Part shown: positions 48,925 to 57,862 of the stretch, piece after piece
How positions within the stretch are numbered: the stretch's first letter is position 1
Layout: each line of letters starts with the position of its first letter
Assembly: GCA_022606425.2 (NCBI GenBank)
Contig: JAHDVF020000016.1
Coordinates: 6,168,501-6,232,500 of the forward strand
Length of the DNA stretch: 64,000 nt
Origin: Lepidostoma basale
Taxonomy: Eukaryota; Arthropoda; Insecta; Trichoptera; Lepidostomatidae
Direction of reading: 5' to 3'
Program-made: the position numbers and the translations under genes
Notes under the pieces: generated by a model
What the model saw: the letters and a program-made list of their open reading frames with translations, nothing else
Database searches by the model: none
Told to the model about the DNA's origin: nothing

Positions 48925-49446
48925 TGTACGAGGGTTGTCCGTAAAATAAGTTTCCCTGTTTTTTTCACAATGAAAACCATTTTTATTTACAACGAGCAAT
49001 ACATCTCTGGAAAGCTTAGACTTACCGCTATTTTTCTACATAGTCCCCGTTGATTTTTCATCCGGGTCACCATCTTTTTGATTCCCTGGTCATAGAAGTC
49101 TCCCGCCAGGCCGTGAAGGTAGCTCAGAACCTCTTCTTTCAGCTCCTCTTCGTTTGCAAAATGCGTTCCACCGAGGTATTTCTTCAAATCAGGGAAGAGA
49201 TGGTAGTCGCTCAGGGCCAAGTCCGGAATGTATGGTGGGTGGAAAACGATCTCCCATAAGCATATTAAGATAAGATCCTCCGTAAGCATCTTGGGCCCCA
49301 ACCTTGCACAAACCTTAGAAAAACCTAAATGTTCTGTTAGAATCTTGTCTATAGTTATCTTACTGACATCTGGGATCATCTCGCTAAGGTTCCGAACCGT
49401 CAGTCTTCGATCTTCTTCCACTTTTGCAATCGTTTCAGGCAGGGCA
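48925..49446 (-). pseudogene. mariner-type transposase, internally deleted
   Basis: Terminus GTTGTCCGTAAAATAAGTTT at 48935. The minus frame 48987-49440 reads VEEDRRLTVRNLSEMIPDVS, then KVCARLGPKMLTED, and jumps to HPPYIPDLALSDYHLFPDLK, then GGTHFANEEELKEEVLSYLH. So the N-terminal helix-turn-helix segment is joined to the C-terminal catalytic end (third acidic residue in ALSDYHLF); the middle of the catalytic domain is lost. The frame runs on into SINE-1 sequence, which is not part of the transposase. Confidence 0.75.
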
Positions 49447-49552
49447 GGCGAGGGCAGTGTGACAATCACACTGCCCTCGCCGGGAATCGAACCCGGAACT
49501 TTCTGGGTGGCAGTCAATGCACTTACCACTCGGCCACAAAGGTCGTCAATTA
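49447..49552 (-). mobile_element. SINE-1 (tRNA-derived head), best copy
   Basis: Minus strand: TTTGTGGCCGAGTGGTAAGT (box A), then GTTCCGGGTTCGATTCCCGG (box B GGTTCGATTCC). 49447-49481 is a perfect 16-bp hairpin with a CAA loop (GGCGAGGGCAGTGTGA / TCACACTGCCCTCGCC), present in weaker form at 28430 and 32760. Sits against the mariner fragment. Confidence 0.7.
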
Positions 49553-49559
49553 TATGATA

Positions 49560-50108
49560 TTGCGATTAAGAGTACAAAAATGTTTCCCTAAATCGGGTTA
49601 CTCCAGTTGGAGGTATTAAAAACATGTACTTGGTTATAATCAGCGTAAACTATTAAAAAAACAAAATGTAAATGATATAATTCCACCCGGAGCTTAGAAT
49701 CTGGTAGAAATAAAACAAGAAATAACTTAACCCCCACTCTTTTCGATCGTTCCTGTTTTGTTAGTAAAACGAATCCTTTAATAAAATACTAATTTAGCCG
49801 CAAGGATACCCGGCGCCGGGTCTCCTTCAATCCTTGTACTCCTTTTGATTGTTTTAAATCGATACCCTTTTTATCCTAGAAGCTTCGTTGTTATCCAAAT
49901 CACGTCGACCTGACTTTTTTAACCTTGCTCTAATCAAAGTCTTCTTGCTGAACTTACATTAATTAGACGGGTTACGAAGGTATCTATTCGAATTCTTCGG
50001 AGCTTTGGTTTAAATTACGTGAATTAAGAAAATAAAAATAGAAGAAAAAAATTGGCTAGTGCTAAGAAAAGGAAAAAGGCTGTTAAGAATTTTCTTTTTA
50101 TTCAATTA
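49560..50108. other. No gene; 14-bp GC palindrome
   Basis: ACCCGGCGCCGGGT at 49808-49821 is fully self-complementary and conspicuous in AT-rich DNA. No frame or repeat otherwise. Confidence 0.5.
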
Positions 50109-50109
50109 A

Positions 50110-50222
50110 ATAATAAATTATGGATAAAATTGTTTTTTAACTACTTTCACTTTTGTCTTAATTTCAACAGCGACTGGTTTCACCAAACTCGCTGGCATCG
50201 ACAGACTGAGTCCTTTATATAC
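50110..50222 (-). repeat. Foldback family B, left half
   Basis: ACTACTTTCACTTTTGTC, CAACAGCGACTGGTTTCACC, CTCGCTGGCATCGACAGACT. GGTTTC complements GAAACC; the cleavage side CGGTC is altered to CAGTC. Confidence 0.55.
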
Positions 50223-50407
50223 ATATAGATCAGGTGTGGTAAACATGATACTATACAAAAATAATCATAAAATAATTATGTAAAATTTACTGAGTTTTAA
50301 TATTGGTATTCAAGAGTATTCGTATTCAAAATAATGGATTTTAAATTTTATAATAGCTGACATATTTATATATAACGTTTGAACAAGTTGGTAATTTTGT
50401 TTTTGAT

Positions 50408-50820
50408 ATTCTTCTTCTTCTTTCTGTATCCTATCAGGTCTCCCCAACGTTGACTATCACCCTTCATAGTGATGACCCGGGGAAAAATATCTAGAGTGGT
50501 AACCCCTTGCCTTCTCTGGAGGATTTTCTGTCCGGGTTACCTTCCCTTAGCTGGGTGTATCCAGTTTTATGGCGCTGAAAGCTCGCCATTTGTCCTCTCT
50601 CTATCTGCTATGGCATTTAGTAATATGTGCCACGTTGCCCGGGGTTCGCGGGGTCTTTAAAAAGACCTCTCGTGAACGCTAGAGAGTTGGACTTGATAGT
50701 AGTGTTGCTGTTGTAAATGCAACATGGCGCCTTACGACATTTTGTAGAGGTATATTTTCCAGCAAAACATACCCCATCGTAGCCCTACTACCCTTTTGAA
50801 CCCCCTTAATATTATTGAAT
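50408..50820 (-). mobile_element. Retroposon X, copy 2
   Basis: Collinear with 31605-31978: TTCTTCTTCTTTCTGTATCC, GTCTCCCCAACGTTGAC, GGGTTACCTTCCCTTAGCTG, GTTGCCCGGGGTTCGCG, ACTACCCTTTTGAACCCCC. Confidence 0.65.
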
Positions 50821-50984
50821 TTAAATATTATAACATATGTTATATATCTTGGTCCATTAGGTTGGCGTCGCCTTATTCGATTTTCCCCCATCCATTAGAG
50901 CTGCAAAGGTCTGGAATCAAAATAAAACAATTTTTCGTCAGTAATCGATTACAGGAATATTTTTTATTTATTTATAACAAAGGC

Positions 50985-51100
50985 GAACCTGGTCGATGTC
51001 GAAATAAATACAAAAGTGTAAGTTGTTAAAAACATTGTTTAATTTAAATAATATTTAATATAAACTTCCATCAAGAGATTTCAGTTTTGATTATATAGTC
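50985..51100 (+). repeat. Foldback family B, right outer part
   Basis: GAACCTGGTCGATGTCGAAA then TAAATACAAAAGTGTAAG, AACATTGTTTAATTT, CCATCAAGAGATTTCAG. The core is lost. Confidence 0.5.
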
Positions 51101-51200
51101 CATTGTTTTAGCCGAAACACTATGATACTTCAACATTATTACTGGAAAAATTTAAAACTCTGTTAAAATATCACAATTTCTTTTTATTCACTGAGAGTGT

Positions 51201-51244
51201 CGCGACAGCTGTTTCGCCAACCGATGTAGGCATCATCAGGTGCT
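51201..51244 (-). ncRNA. Hammerhead ribozyme-like motif, family A (left)
   Basis: Minus strand: GCAC, CTGATGA, extra T, helix II GCCTAC/GTTGGC (5 of 6 pairs), GAAACAGCTGTC, GCG. Predicted cleavage opposite G at 51204. With its right partner the core is intact; helix I is weak. Confidence 0.6.
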
Positions 51245-51266
51245 ACAATAAACTAAATTTATTGTA

Positions 51267-51310
51267 ACACCTGATGATGCCAACATGAGTTGACGAAACA
51301 GCTGTCGCGA
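51267..51310 (+). ncRNA. Hammerhead ribozyme-like motif, family A (right)
   Basis: ACAC 51267-51270, CTGATGA 51271-51277, T, helix II GCCAAC/GTTGAC (one mismatch), GAAACAGCTGTC to 51306, GCG. The outer arms GAGTGTCGCGAC and GTCGCGAGACTC with CTGAGAG/CTCTCAG are inverted. The two motifs are head to head with only about 22 nt between them. Confidence 0.6.
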
Positions 51311-51375
51311 GACTCTCAGTGAATAAAAATAAATTATGATATTATAACAGTGTTTTAAATTTTAACAGTAATCAT

Positions 51376-51845
51376 TTGATCATAAACTTGAATCATAAAC
51401 TCTATGATTCATGCATACTGCCGGTGATGACGTGTGGGATGGAAACTGTGACCCTCACTAAGAGAAATGTAGAAAGATTGAGAGTCACGCAGCGTTCCAT
51501 GGAAAGACGTATGCTCAGCGTCAGTCTCCGAGATAGAATCAGAAATGAGGAGATTAGACGCCGAACAAAAATAACGGACATCATGGAACGACTAGCGAGA
51601 CTGAAGTGGCAATGGGCGGGTCATGTGGCGAGACAGCGTGAGGATAGATGGACCCAGAAAATAATAAGGTGGAGAACATGGGAGAATAGGAGAAACGTCA
51701 GCAGGCCGCAAAAAAGGTGGGCCGACGACATTGCTGCCGTGGGGGGGAAAATGTGGCTACGGCTGGCAGGAGATAGAGACGAGTGGAAGGGAAGGGAGGA
51801 GGCCTATGTCCAGCAGTGGACCAATAAGGGCTGACGAAGAAGAAG
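51376..51845 (+). mobile_element. LINE C-terminal fragment (EAYVQQWT type)
   Basis: 152 codons open, 51376-51834. Order: LYDSCILPVMTCGMETVTLT, RVTQRSMERRMLSVSLRDRI, RLARLKWQWAGHVARQ, RRNVSRPQKRWADDI, then EEAYVQQWTNKG and a stop, followed by a GAAGAAGAAGACGAAGAA tail. Well-preserved C-terminus of an insect LINE. 5' truncated, with a frame that starts inside a family A flank. Confidence 0.75.
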
Positions 51846-51849
51846 ACGA

Positions 51850-52278
51850 AGAATCATTTGATTATCTTAAATATGTTGGAAGAGTTTTGAAGAGGCATAG
51901 ATCCAGCAGTTTAGTAAAATCGGCTCGAAAGAAATAAAAACAAAACATTACATAAGCAGGTAAATTGTGTCATGAACTTAATAAGATTTGACTTTAAAAT
52001 TATTATGTAAAGCAAAAGTTCTGAACTCGAAGCTACCAGTAGTAATCTTTGAAGCCGAAAGGTGGGTCATGAATATTTATAGTGTATACAATTATCGTGA
52101 TGCGAATAATTAACTTTCGGTTAATATCGCCTGGAAACTTTTAATAGGTACAGTTTGGTTAGGTTATGTAAGGTTAGGTTCGGTACCACTGCGCAAGTAC
52201 TCGTACAAGGTGCCTCAAAATAGACAACCACATCAAAGTTTAAGAACTCATTATCTTTATATACTACTGTGATCAAAA
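51850..52278. other. No gene seen
   Basis: GGTTAGGTTATGTAAGGTTA at 52157-52176 is a common insect dispersed motif, too short and irregular to be telomeric. No ORF. Confidence 0.5.
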
Positions 52279-52279
52279 A

Positions 52280-52990
52280 GTAAGGAGAAATTTTTTATAA
52301 CTTTAAAAATCTTTATTTATTCTCCTAAATATATTTCATGGCTTTCAAAGTAATCCCCTCCCGATACAAAGTACTTATCGTCATCTGAGAGTAAGAAGGT
52401 TCCAACTGACAAAAGTAAAAAGCTGAGAAAAATGAAGACAAAGTTTTGTTGGTTTCGGGTGTGTATCTTGGAATAAAAGGGTTTTATTCCAATTTCCAGA
52501 GATTCTTTTACCGAGAAACGTGTAAATTTTGTCTGGCAACAGTTGGAATAATAAAGTTCTAAGTTTAAATGAATCCTTCTTCAGTAAATCGTGTGTTTTG
52601 AATGATCAGATGGAACTTGATTATTTTCGTAAAATCAAAATGACGATACTTTTACATGTTTTTTTTAACTGTACGTATAGATAAGGTTAGTAAGAACCTT
52701 TTTCACGAAAAAAAGCCAAATGTAAAATTTTGTTAGTTGGAACCCTCTTACTCTCAGGTGACGTTATGTCAACGTTTTTTCCAATCCTCGAAATAATTGT
52801 TAAAGCATATTATTGAAATGACACTGAAAGCGCGCAGCAATTCCGTTTTTTATCTCTTCAATCGTGTCAAAATGGTGTCCCCGAAGCTGGAGCAAATAGC
52901 TAAAAGTCACACGGTGCTAAATCAGACAAATACGATGGTTGCGAAACTTTACGAGTTGAATTTTTTGCATTGTTTCACAGACTTCGCGAT
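52280..52990 (-). pseudogene. mariner transposase remnant interrupted by a MITE
   Basis: On the minus strand 52980-52770 reads PSYLSDLAPCDF, with a stop, then LF, a degenerate PPYSPDLAPCDFFLF-type motif with the third catalytic Asp, then a TIEEIKNGIA-like stretch in a shifted frame. The C-terminal end GGDYFES appears at 52345-52370. Between them sits the 52381-52761 insertion. Multiple stops. Confidence 0.65.
52381..52761. mobile_element. MITE with 27-bp terminal inverted repeats
   Basis: Left TCATCTGAGAGTAAGAAGG, right CCCTCTTACTCTCAGGTGA; over 27 bp two mismatches (also AGGTTCCAACT/AGTTGGAACC). The adjacent bases CG on both sides may be a 2-bp duplication. No ORF. Superfamily unknown. Confidence 0.7.
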
Positions 52991-52999
52991 GCAAATATG

Positions 53000-53352
53000 A
53001 AGAGAAACGTTTGCTGAACTAGCTTATAGCAGGCAAGCCAACTGTCAGGTCCGGTAGTTTATTTATATTGTTTAAAATCATACCATCAAAAATAATGAAA
53101 ATATAATATAAAAAAAAACATTAAATTTAAATTCTATTCCCATGCTCGATATCTTCCCGTTACATCTCCCTTCTCCTCAATCCTAATTATAGACCTTACA
53201 CTTTTATACATAATTTGATCTCCATTTAGCATATAAGTAACCGCTCTGTTTTATTTGATTGTTAAAATTGTATACATTGATAAAGGTTACTTGTAACCGA
53301 CACATACCTGAGTTCAGTGAAAATGAATGGTGTTGTAATACAAAGTATAATT
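53000..53352. other. No gene seen
   Basis: AT-rich and unmatched. Confidence 0.5.
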
Positions 53353-53354
53353 AT

Positions 53355-53828
53355 ACAAACAAACAAACCATCACGCCGTTTCCTCGCAGGGGTCGACAGA
53401 GAGAATGGACCGCCACACTACTCTATCCTGGCAAACCTCTCTAGCTTCCTCCATATTCATACAACGAGTCATACACGCACGTCGATTCCTCCGACTTCTA
53501 ACATGACCAACCTTTAAAATTTGATTAATTTGGTCATGCCATGTTTTCCTCGGTCTACCTCGACTTCGTACCCCATTTACATCATTGACGTATACTTTCT
53601 TAACCATTCTTTCTCCATCCATGCGTTCCATATGTCCGAACCAGCGCAGCGATCCTTTCATAATTTTGTTCATAATACCTTCTTCCGCTCACAGAAATCA
53701 ATATTTGAGATTCTGTCGTATATAGTTCTACCACACATACGTCTTAGGGACCTCATCTCTACCGCATTTATTCTGCTCTCATCCTTCTTCTGCCAATCCC
53801 ATGCTTCGCTTCCATACAATTATATTTA
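53355..53828 (-). mobile_element. TTAG-LINE 3' fragment (C-subfamily), inverted
   Basis: 53371-53673 open for 100 codons: RWFGHMERMDGERMVKKVYV, RGRPRKTWHDQINQILKVG, RRACMTRCMNMEEAREVC, ending DPCEETA (from SAYPCGETA). The tail is ACAAACAAACAAACC, so GTTT rather than TTAG, as in other C-type copies. The upstream part to 53828 is in another frame. Confidence 0.75.
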
Positions 53829-53844
53829 TTCAAATATGAATCCA

Positions 53845-54075
53845 TAACACAAAGTGAAGAAGGTTTAATGGGGAATGTTGTAATTACAAAAAGCGTGCGC
53901 TTAACCCAACCAATGACAGGTCATAAGTCCTGTAAACACCTCGATCACCATATTCAGTTTCCAGTTTGCATCTTCGTCTCCATTGAGATAAAATTAATCC
54001 TTGAATTGATAACCCGCAATGGGTAAAAAAAATCCAGTATTCGTCTACAAGTATTTGTATACATTCAAAATGTTG
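53845..54075 (-). repeat. Interspersed repeat R, copy 7
   Basis: AAAGCGTGCGCTTAACCCAA, CAATGACAGGTCATAAGTCC, CTCCATTGAGATAAAATTAA, then the leading edge GTCTACAAGTATTTGTATAC. Confidence 0.65.
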
Positions 54076-54595
54076 TATTGAAGAAAAGTATTTTATCAGT
54101 TTTTGTTATATACAAAATGATTTTTTTTTTATGAATGTGGTCAGTTTTGACAGATAAAAAAAATCAGATTGTTTACCTTGGGCCATGTTGTACGCAGCAA
54201 CAAATTTATGAATGATTAAATGAGAAACATTAGAACATCAAAAGTTGGTATTTGCCAACAGAAATAATGATATCCAAGTGCCGCTTTTCCCGGCTGAAGA
54301 ATTTAATTAAGTCAATATTAAAGCCGGTATCTATTAAAACAATTACATTTAAGTTCTGTTAGAATTTTGAACTAAGGGACAACAGATTCTTATTCTAAAA
54401 GAATTGAAGCATTTAAACTGCTTTTATTTTTAAATTATAATAATCAGAAGATTTGAGAAAGAAGTTTCAATGTCGGTACCGCTTGGGATTATTAACGCTG
54501 GCTTCATTGTTTCTTTTGTTTATAAATAGGCATTTAATTAAATATATTCAAAATAAGTTGTCTATGCTCTCAAACATAATTTCATTGGTTTAAGA
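54076..54595. other. No gene seen
   Basis: AT-rich and unmatched; CAGTTTTGACAGAT at 54142 matches the inner arm of family E. Confidence 0.45.
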
Positions 54596-54599
54596 AATT

Positions 54600-54790
54600 G
54601 ATTTTATATTTAATGTTGATAAAAAGTTTGTAATTTAGAAGTTTTAATCTAGTTTCTTGAACGATGATATAAAACAATTTTTTTATTAGAAATAATCAAC
54701 GTTGATAATGCCTTTGTAAGGTGAAACATAGCATTATCACAAAATATAATGAAAATTCTAGTAAACGTTTTGTTGGACGTTATCATTTCA
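54600..54790 (+). repeat. Foldback family C, right half
   Basis: GTTGATAATGCC, helix II GCCTT/AAGGT, GAAACATAGCATTATC. The cleavage triplet is GC instead of GTC. Confidence 0.5.
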
Positions 54791-54829
54791 GTATGAAGAT
54801 AAAGAAATACGCAATTGTTAAAAAAATCT

Positions 54830-55160
54830 ATCACTACAGCAAAGGTATTCGCCATAGTGGTTCCCAAGAAAAGTTGACCAGAGTGGTCCGTTGCCTTCTC
54901 TGGTGGATTTTTCTGTCGGGGTTACCTTCCCTTAGCTGGTTGGATCTGGTTTGCGCCAGAAACTCGCGTTTCATCCCCTCGTTATCTGCTGTGATCACAC
55001 GGTTATGAGTGTGATCCCATTGCCCGTGATTCGCGAAAGCCAGTAGTGTTGCCGGTGGAATGCAACTGGGCATTTCGCAGCATTTTATAGAATCACACCC
55101 TCCAGCAAGATGTGACTCGCCGCGAACCTACTGACAATTCGAACCCCCGAAAAAAAAACA
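54830..55160 (-). mobile_element. Retroposon X, copy 3, 3' truncated
   Basis: CACTACAGCAAAGGTATTCG to GACAATTCGAACCCCCG, collinear with 31650-31978. The (GAA) end is missing. Confidence 0.65.
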
Positions 55161-55299
55161 CTAAATATTTTAATTTTGCAGTTATCCCTTATATATTTAA
55201 TTATTTTAATCATATGTTTAAGATTTTTTGATAACTATTAGTTGCACCATATTAATTCTGGTATATAAATAGATACGCGTTAGAACCTCTCATTACTTT

Positions 55300-55668
55300 T
55301 TTGTTCCTGATATTTACCTGCAACAGCGCCGACATCAATAAATTGTTCTTTGCTCCGTCACGCAGAACCAATCTGCCTTTGGTGATGCCAGTAGGAAGAG
55401 CTATTCGGACTTCTTCTTCTTAACGTCTCGGATTTGGACATTTTCAGTATCAGTGAGGCAGTATTCATAAAAAAAATATTAGAAATTCTGGAAAGAGCAT
55501 TGCCTCACTGACGTCAACATATTTGGGTTCCTTCTGATATGTGTGATTTTTTAGTTTCATGTTGTTTTATCTTGTCTTTGTAACACCGTTTTGTGTCCAA
55601 ATGAGTCACCTTAATGTTTTTCGTTTGTTATGTCTCATTTGTGTATTATGTTTAAATAAATAAATAAA
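55300..55668 (+). mobile_element. LINE 3' end fragment shared with 26190
   Basis: TATTTACCTGCAACAGCGCC, GCTCCGTCACGCAGAACCA, GATGCCAGTAGGAAGAGC, TCACTGACGTCAACATATTT, CCGTTTTGTGTCCAAATGAG. It ends in AAATAAATAAATAAAT. Confidence 0.6.
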
Positions 55669-56220
55669 TTACCATAATAAGATTTCTTAATTGGAAGAGC
55701 GAGAGAAGCTTAAATAACTTAAAAAGTTTATAAATATTTTTTGATATCTAATGTCACGTTATTTATTTGACACTATTTATATACAGTGAAATCATATTTC
55801 AAATATATATTATGCTACAGGTAGAGTTCATTCACAAATTGAAGATCTCGTATCGATGTATGAATGCGGTGATAGTTTTTGCAATTTGATTGGTTGCCGA
55901 GTCAAATGTGCCGTGCAGCGTCAGTACGTTCCGAGACATGGAGGGAACCGCACGTATTTGGCATCTCGTATACTCGGTGATTCGAAAAATACTCGTTTCG
56001 CAGGAGTATTTTTGAAATATTATTTTTATTATTGATTAATCCCATATTGACTGAAAGAAATTTTATAATATACTAGAGATAAATACCTGCAAGGATAATA
56101 TTGTAATAATAAAAACCAATAAAAGAAGAAAAGGCTCATTATTATTAAGTCTCACCATTCCGTCGCTTTTCCAAGAAAATATAAATAAGCAAGTTATAAT
56201 TTTAATGAACTTAATTTTGA
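55669..56220. other. No gene; unmatched patch at 55850-55990
   Basis: 55850-55990 is less AT-rich (TGCCGTGCAGCGTCAGTACG, ACATGGAGGGAACCGCACG) with no frame or repeat match. Confidence 0.4.
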
Positions 56221-56221
56221 T

Positions 56222-56390
56222 AAGATGGGAGATGCCTATTGGTGGCGATGAGGTTCGCAACCCATTACACCGCGTCTCCCGCGGAGCGAAAAGAGAAGGA
56301 TGGAGTGCCGCATCAGTAAAAGTGTGACAGTCCATTCTTTCTGCCTACCCTTTCGGGGAGACGGCGTGATGGTTAGTTAGTTAGTTTTAT
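56222..56390 (+). mobile_element. LINE-tailed retroposon, 3' part
   Basis: GATGGGAGATGCCTATTGG, GATGAGGTTCGCAACCCATT, AAGAGAAGGATGGAGTGCCG, then GTGTGACAGTCCATTC and TTAGTTAGTTAG. 5' truncated relative to 27090-27803. Confidence 0.7.
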
Positions 56391-56500
56391 TATATAAACA
56401 TATTTAATAATGGCCCAGTAACGTAAAACATGTCACTCCCACACAATTCAATAAAACTTCTAAAAAACATACGTTTCCATCAATTTGTTTTTTCTTCATG
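56391..56500 (+). repeat. Foldback family C, decayed half
   Basis: TTTAATAATGGCCCAGTAAC, TAAAACATGTCACTCCC, AACTTCTAAAAAACATACG. Confidence 0.5.
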
Positions 56501-56982
56501 AAACAAAATATAATTAATTATTGATATTTTATTTGTTTCAGATCACAGCGTTTTGAATAAGCAGAACATCAAATTCTCATGAAATATTAGGTATGTTCCC
56601 CATTTCAAAATACACTATTTTTAGTCAACATATTTTGTACGAATGCATCTATTTCGATATTATTTAGAAGCTTTAAAAGTTTCACTCTGCAATCTCGAGT
56701 ATTGCTTCTTTTACCCGGAACCGTTTATAATCCAAAGGATTTTCTATCAAACAGAGGCTTACGGGATATGAAAACAAAATGGAGGGTTTCGAAATATTGG
56801 AAGAAACGGAATAACATCAAAAATGTTCATTTCACATTTTATCAGAAAAACGTTCTGGTTTATATGAAAAACCAGTTTTAAAAGTAGCAGTTACCATTTT
56901 AATAAAATATATTCATGTTTTCATATGAAGCACTCACTTTTTGGTAAGATATTTTAAATTAATACATATGTAAATTAAAATA
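56501..56982. other. No gene seen
   Basis: AT-rich and unmatched. Confidence 0.5.
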
Positions 56983-56984
56983 AC

Positions 56985-57160
56985 TAACTAAAAAACGCCG
57001 TCTCTCCGAAAGGGGTAGGCAGAAAGAATGGACTACCACACTTTTCTTTCCTGTATTCTTATATTTTTATTCGACACTCTATCATACACAGAGCATCCAC
57101 ACATTCGTCTAAGAGATCTCATATCTACTGCATTTATTCTACTTAATAACACTTTGTATA
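56985..57160 (-). mobile_element. TTAG-LINE copy with internal deletion
   Basis: 3' end (AACTAACTAAAAAACGCCGT, CTCCGAAAGGGGTAGGCAG) joined directly at about 57050 to the upstream VYDRV/RSLRRM region (CACTCTATCATACACAGAGC). About 230 bp of the frame is missing between them. Confidence 0.65.
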
Positions 57161-57185
57161 TTAACCACGAAATTGTAATTATCAG

Positions 57186-57330
57186 ATCAAATCAAATCAA
57201 ATAAGTTTATTTACTCAACAGACATCACAAACAGCATTAATGTTTAAGGCATCTAGTGAGTCCAGGTTAAATATTACACAATATGCATATATACAACATA
57301 ATACCAGGAACGCATATAAAAAACTAAAAT
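57186..57330 (-). mobile_element. Jockey/CR1-like LINE 3' end
   Basis: (AAATC)3 start at 57186, ATAAGTTTATTTACTCAAC, GTTTAAGGCATCTAGTGAG, ACCAGGAACGCAT. Inverted relative to 57590-57860. Confidence 0.65.
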
Positions 57331-57589
57331 ACATAATACAAATCAACAGGAATATATAGACTGTGGACATTCAAATAGACATGTTAGTAACTGTAAAATA
57401 TTCGATTAAACCCCATTATCTATTAATTCTTGTAAATATGTTTTTTTATATTTTCCTGACGGAGACGGCGTGATGGTAAGTATTTTTTTTTTGTTATATT
57501 ATCTGAAAAATTCTTGAGTCTTTGTCTCTCGTAGCCGACGTTTCGGAGATCGTTGCAGAATTCACCTTCCAGGTAGTTGCAATTTTTTT

Positions 57590-57862
57590 AGTTGTATGTT
57601 AATGTTCCGGATGGTTATCTTCTGCAGCGTCAGGACAGATTATTTTATCTCCCAACATGCAGAATTAACTTGCCTCTGATGATGGCGTTTGGGAAAACAA
57701 TAAAACTGCTGTACATTATCGAAATATTAGCGAAAATACTTTCAGAAGACAAATGCCCTTGACTTTAGTATCTTGTATTCCTAAAGTCGAACCACCTTTC
57801 ACGCGTTCCTTGTATTTTACCTGTTCTCAAATAGATGTCTTAAACTGTCAACATGTTTATAA
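57590..57862 (+). mobile_element. Jockey/CR1-like LINE 3' fragment
   Basis: GTTCCGGATGGTTATCTTCT, TTGCCTCTGATGATGGC, CTTTCAGAAGACAAATGCC, GTATTTTACCTGTTCTCAAA. Confidence 0.65.

Noticed and set aside
52157..52176. GGTTAGGTTATGTAAGGTTA as a telomere-like TTAGG array
   Set aside because: Only two imperfect units; scattered motifs like this are common in insect intergenic DNA.
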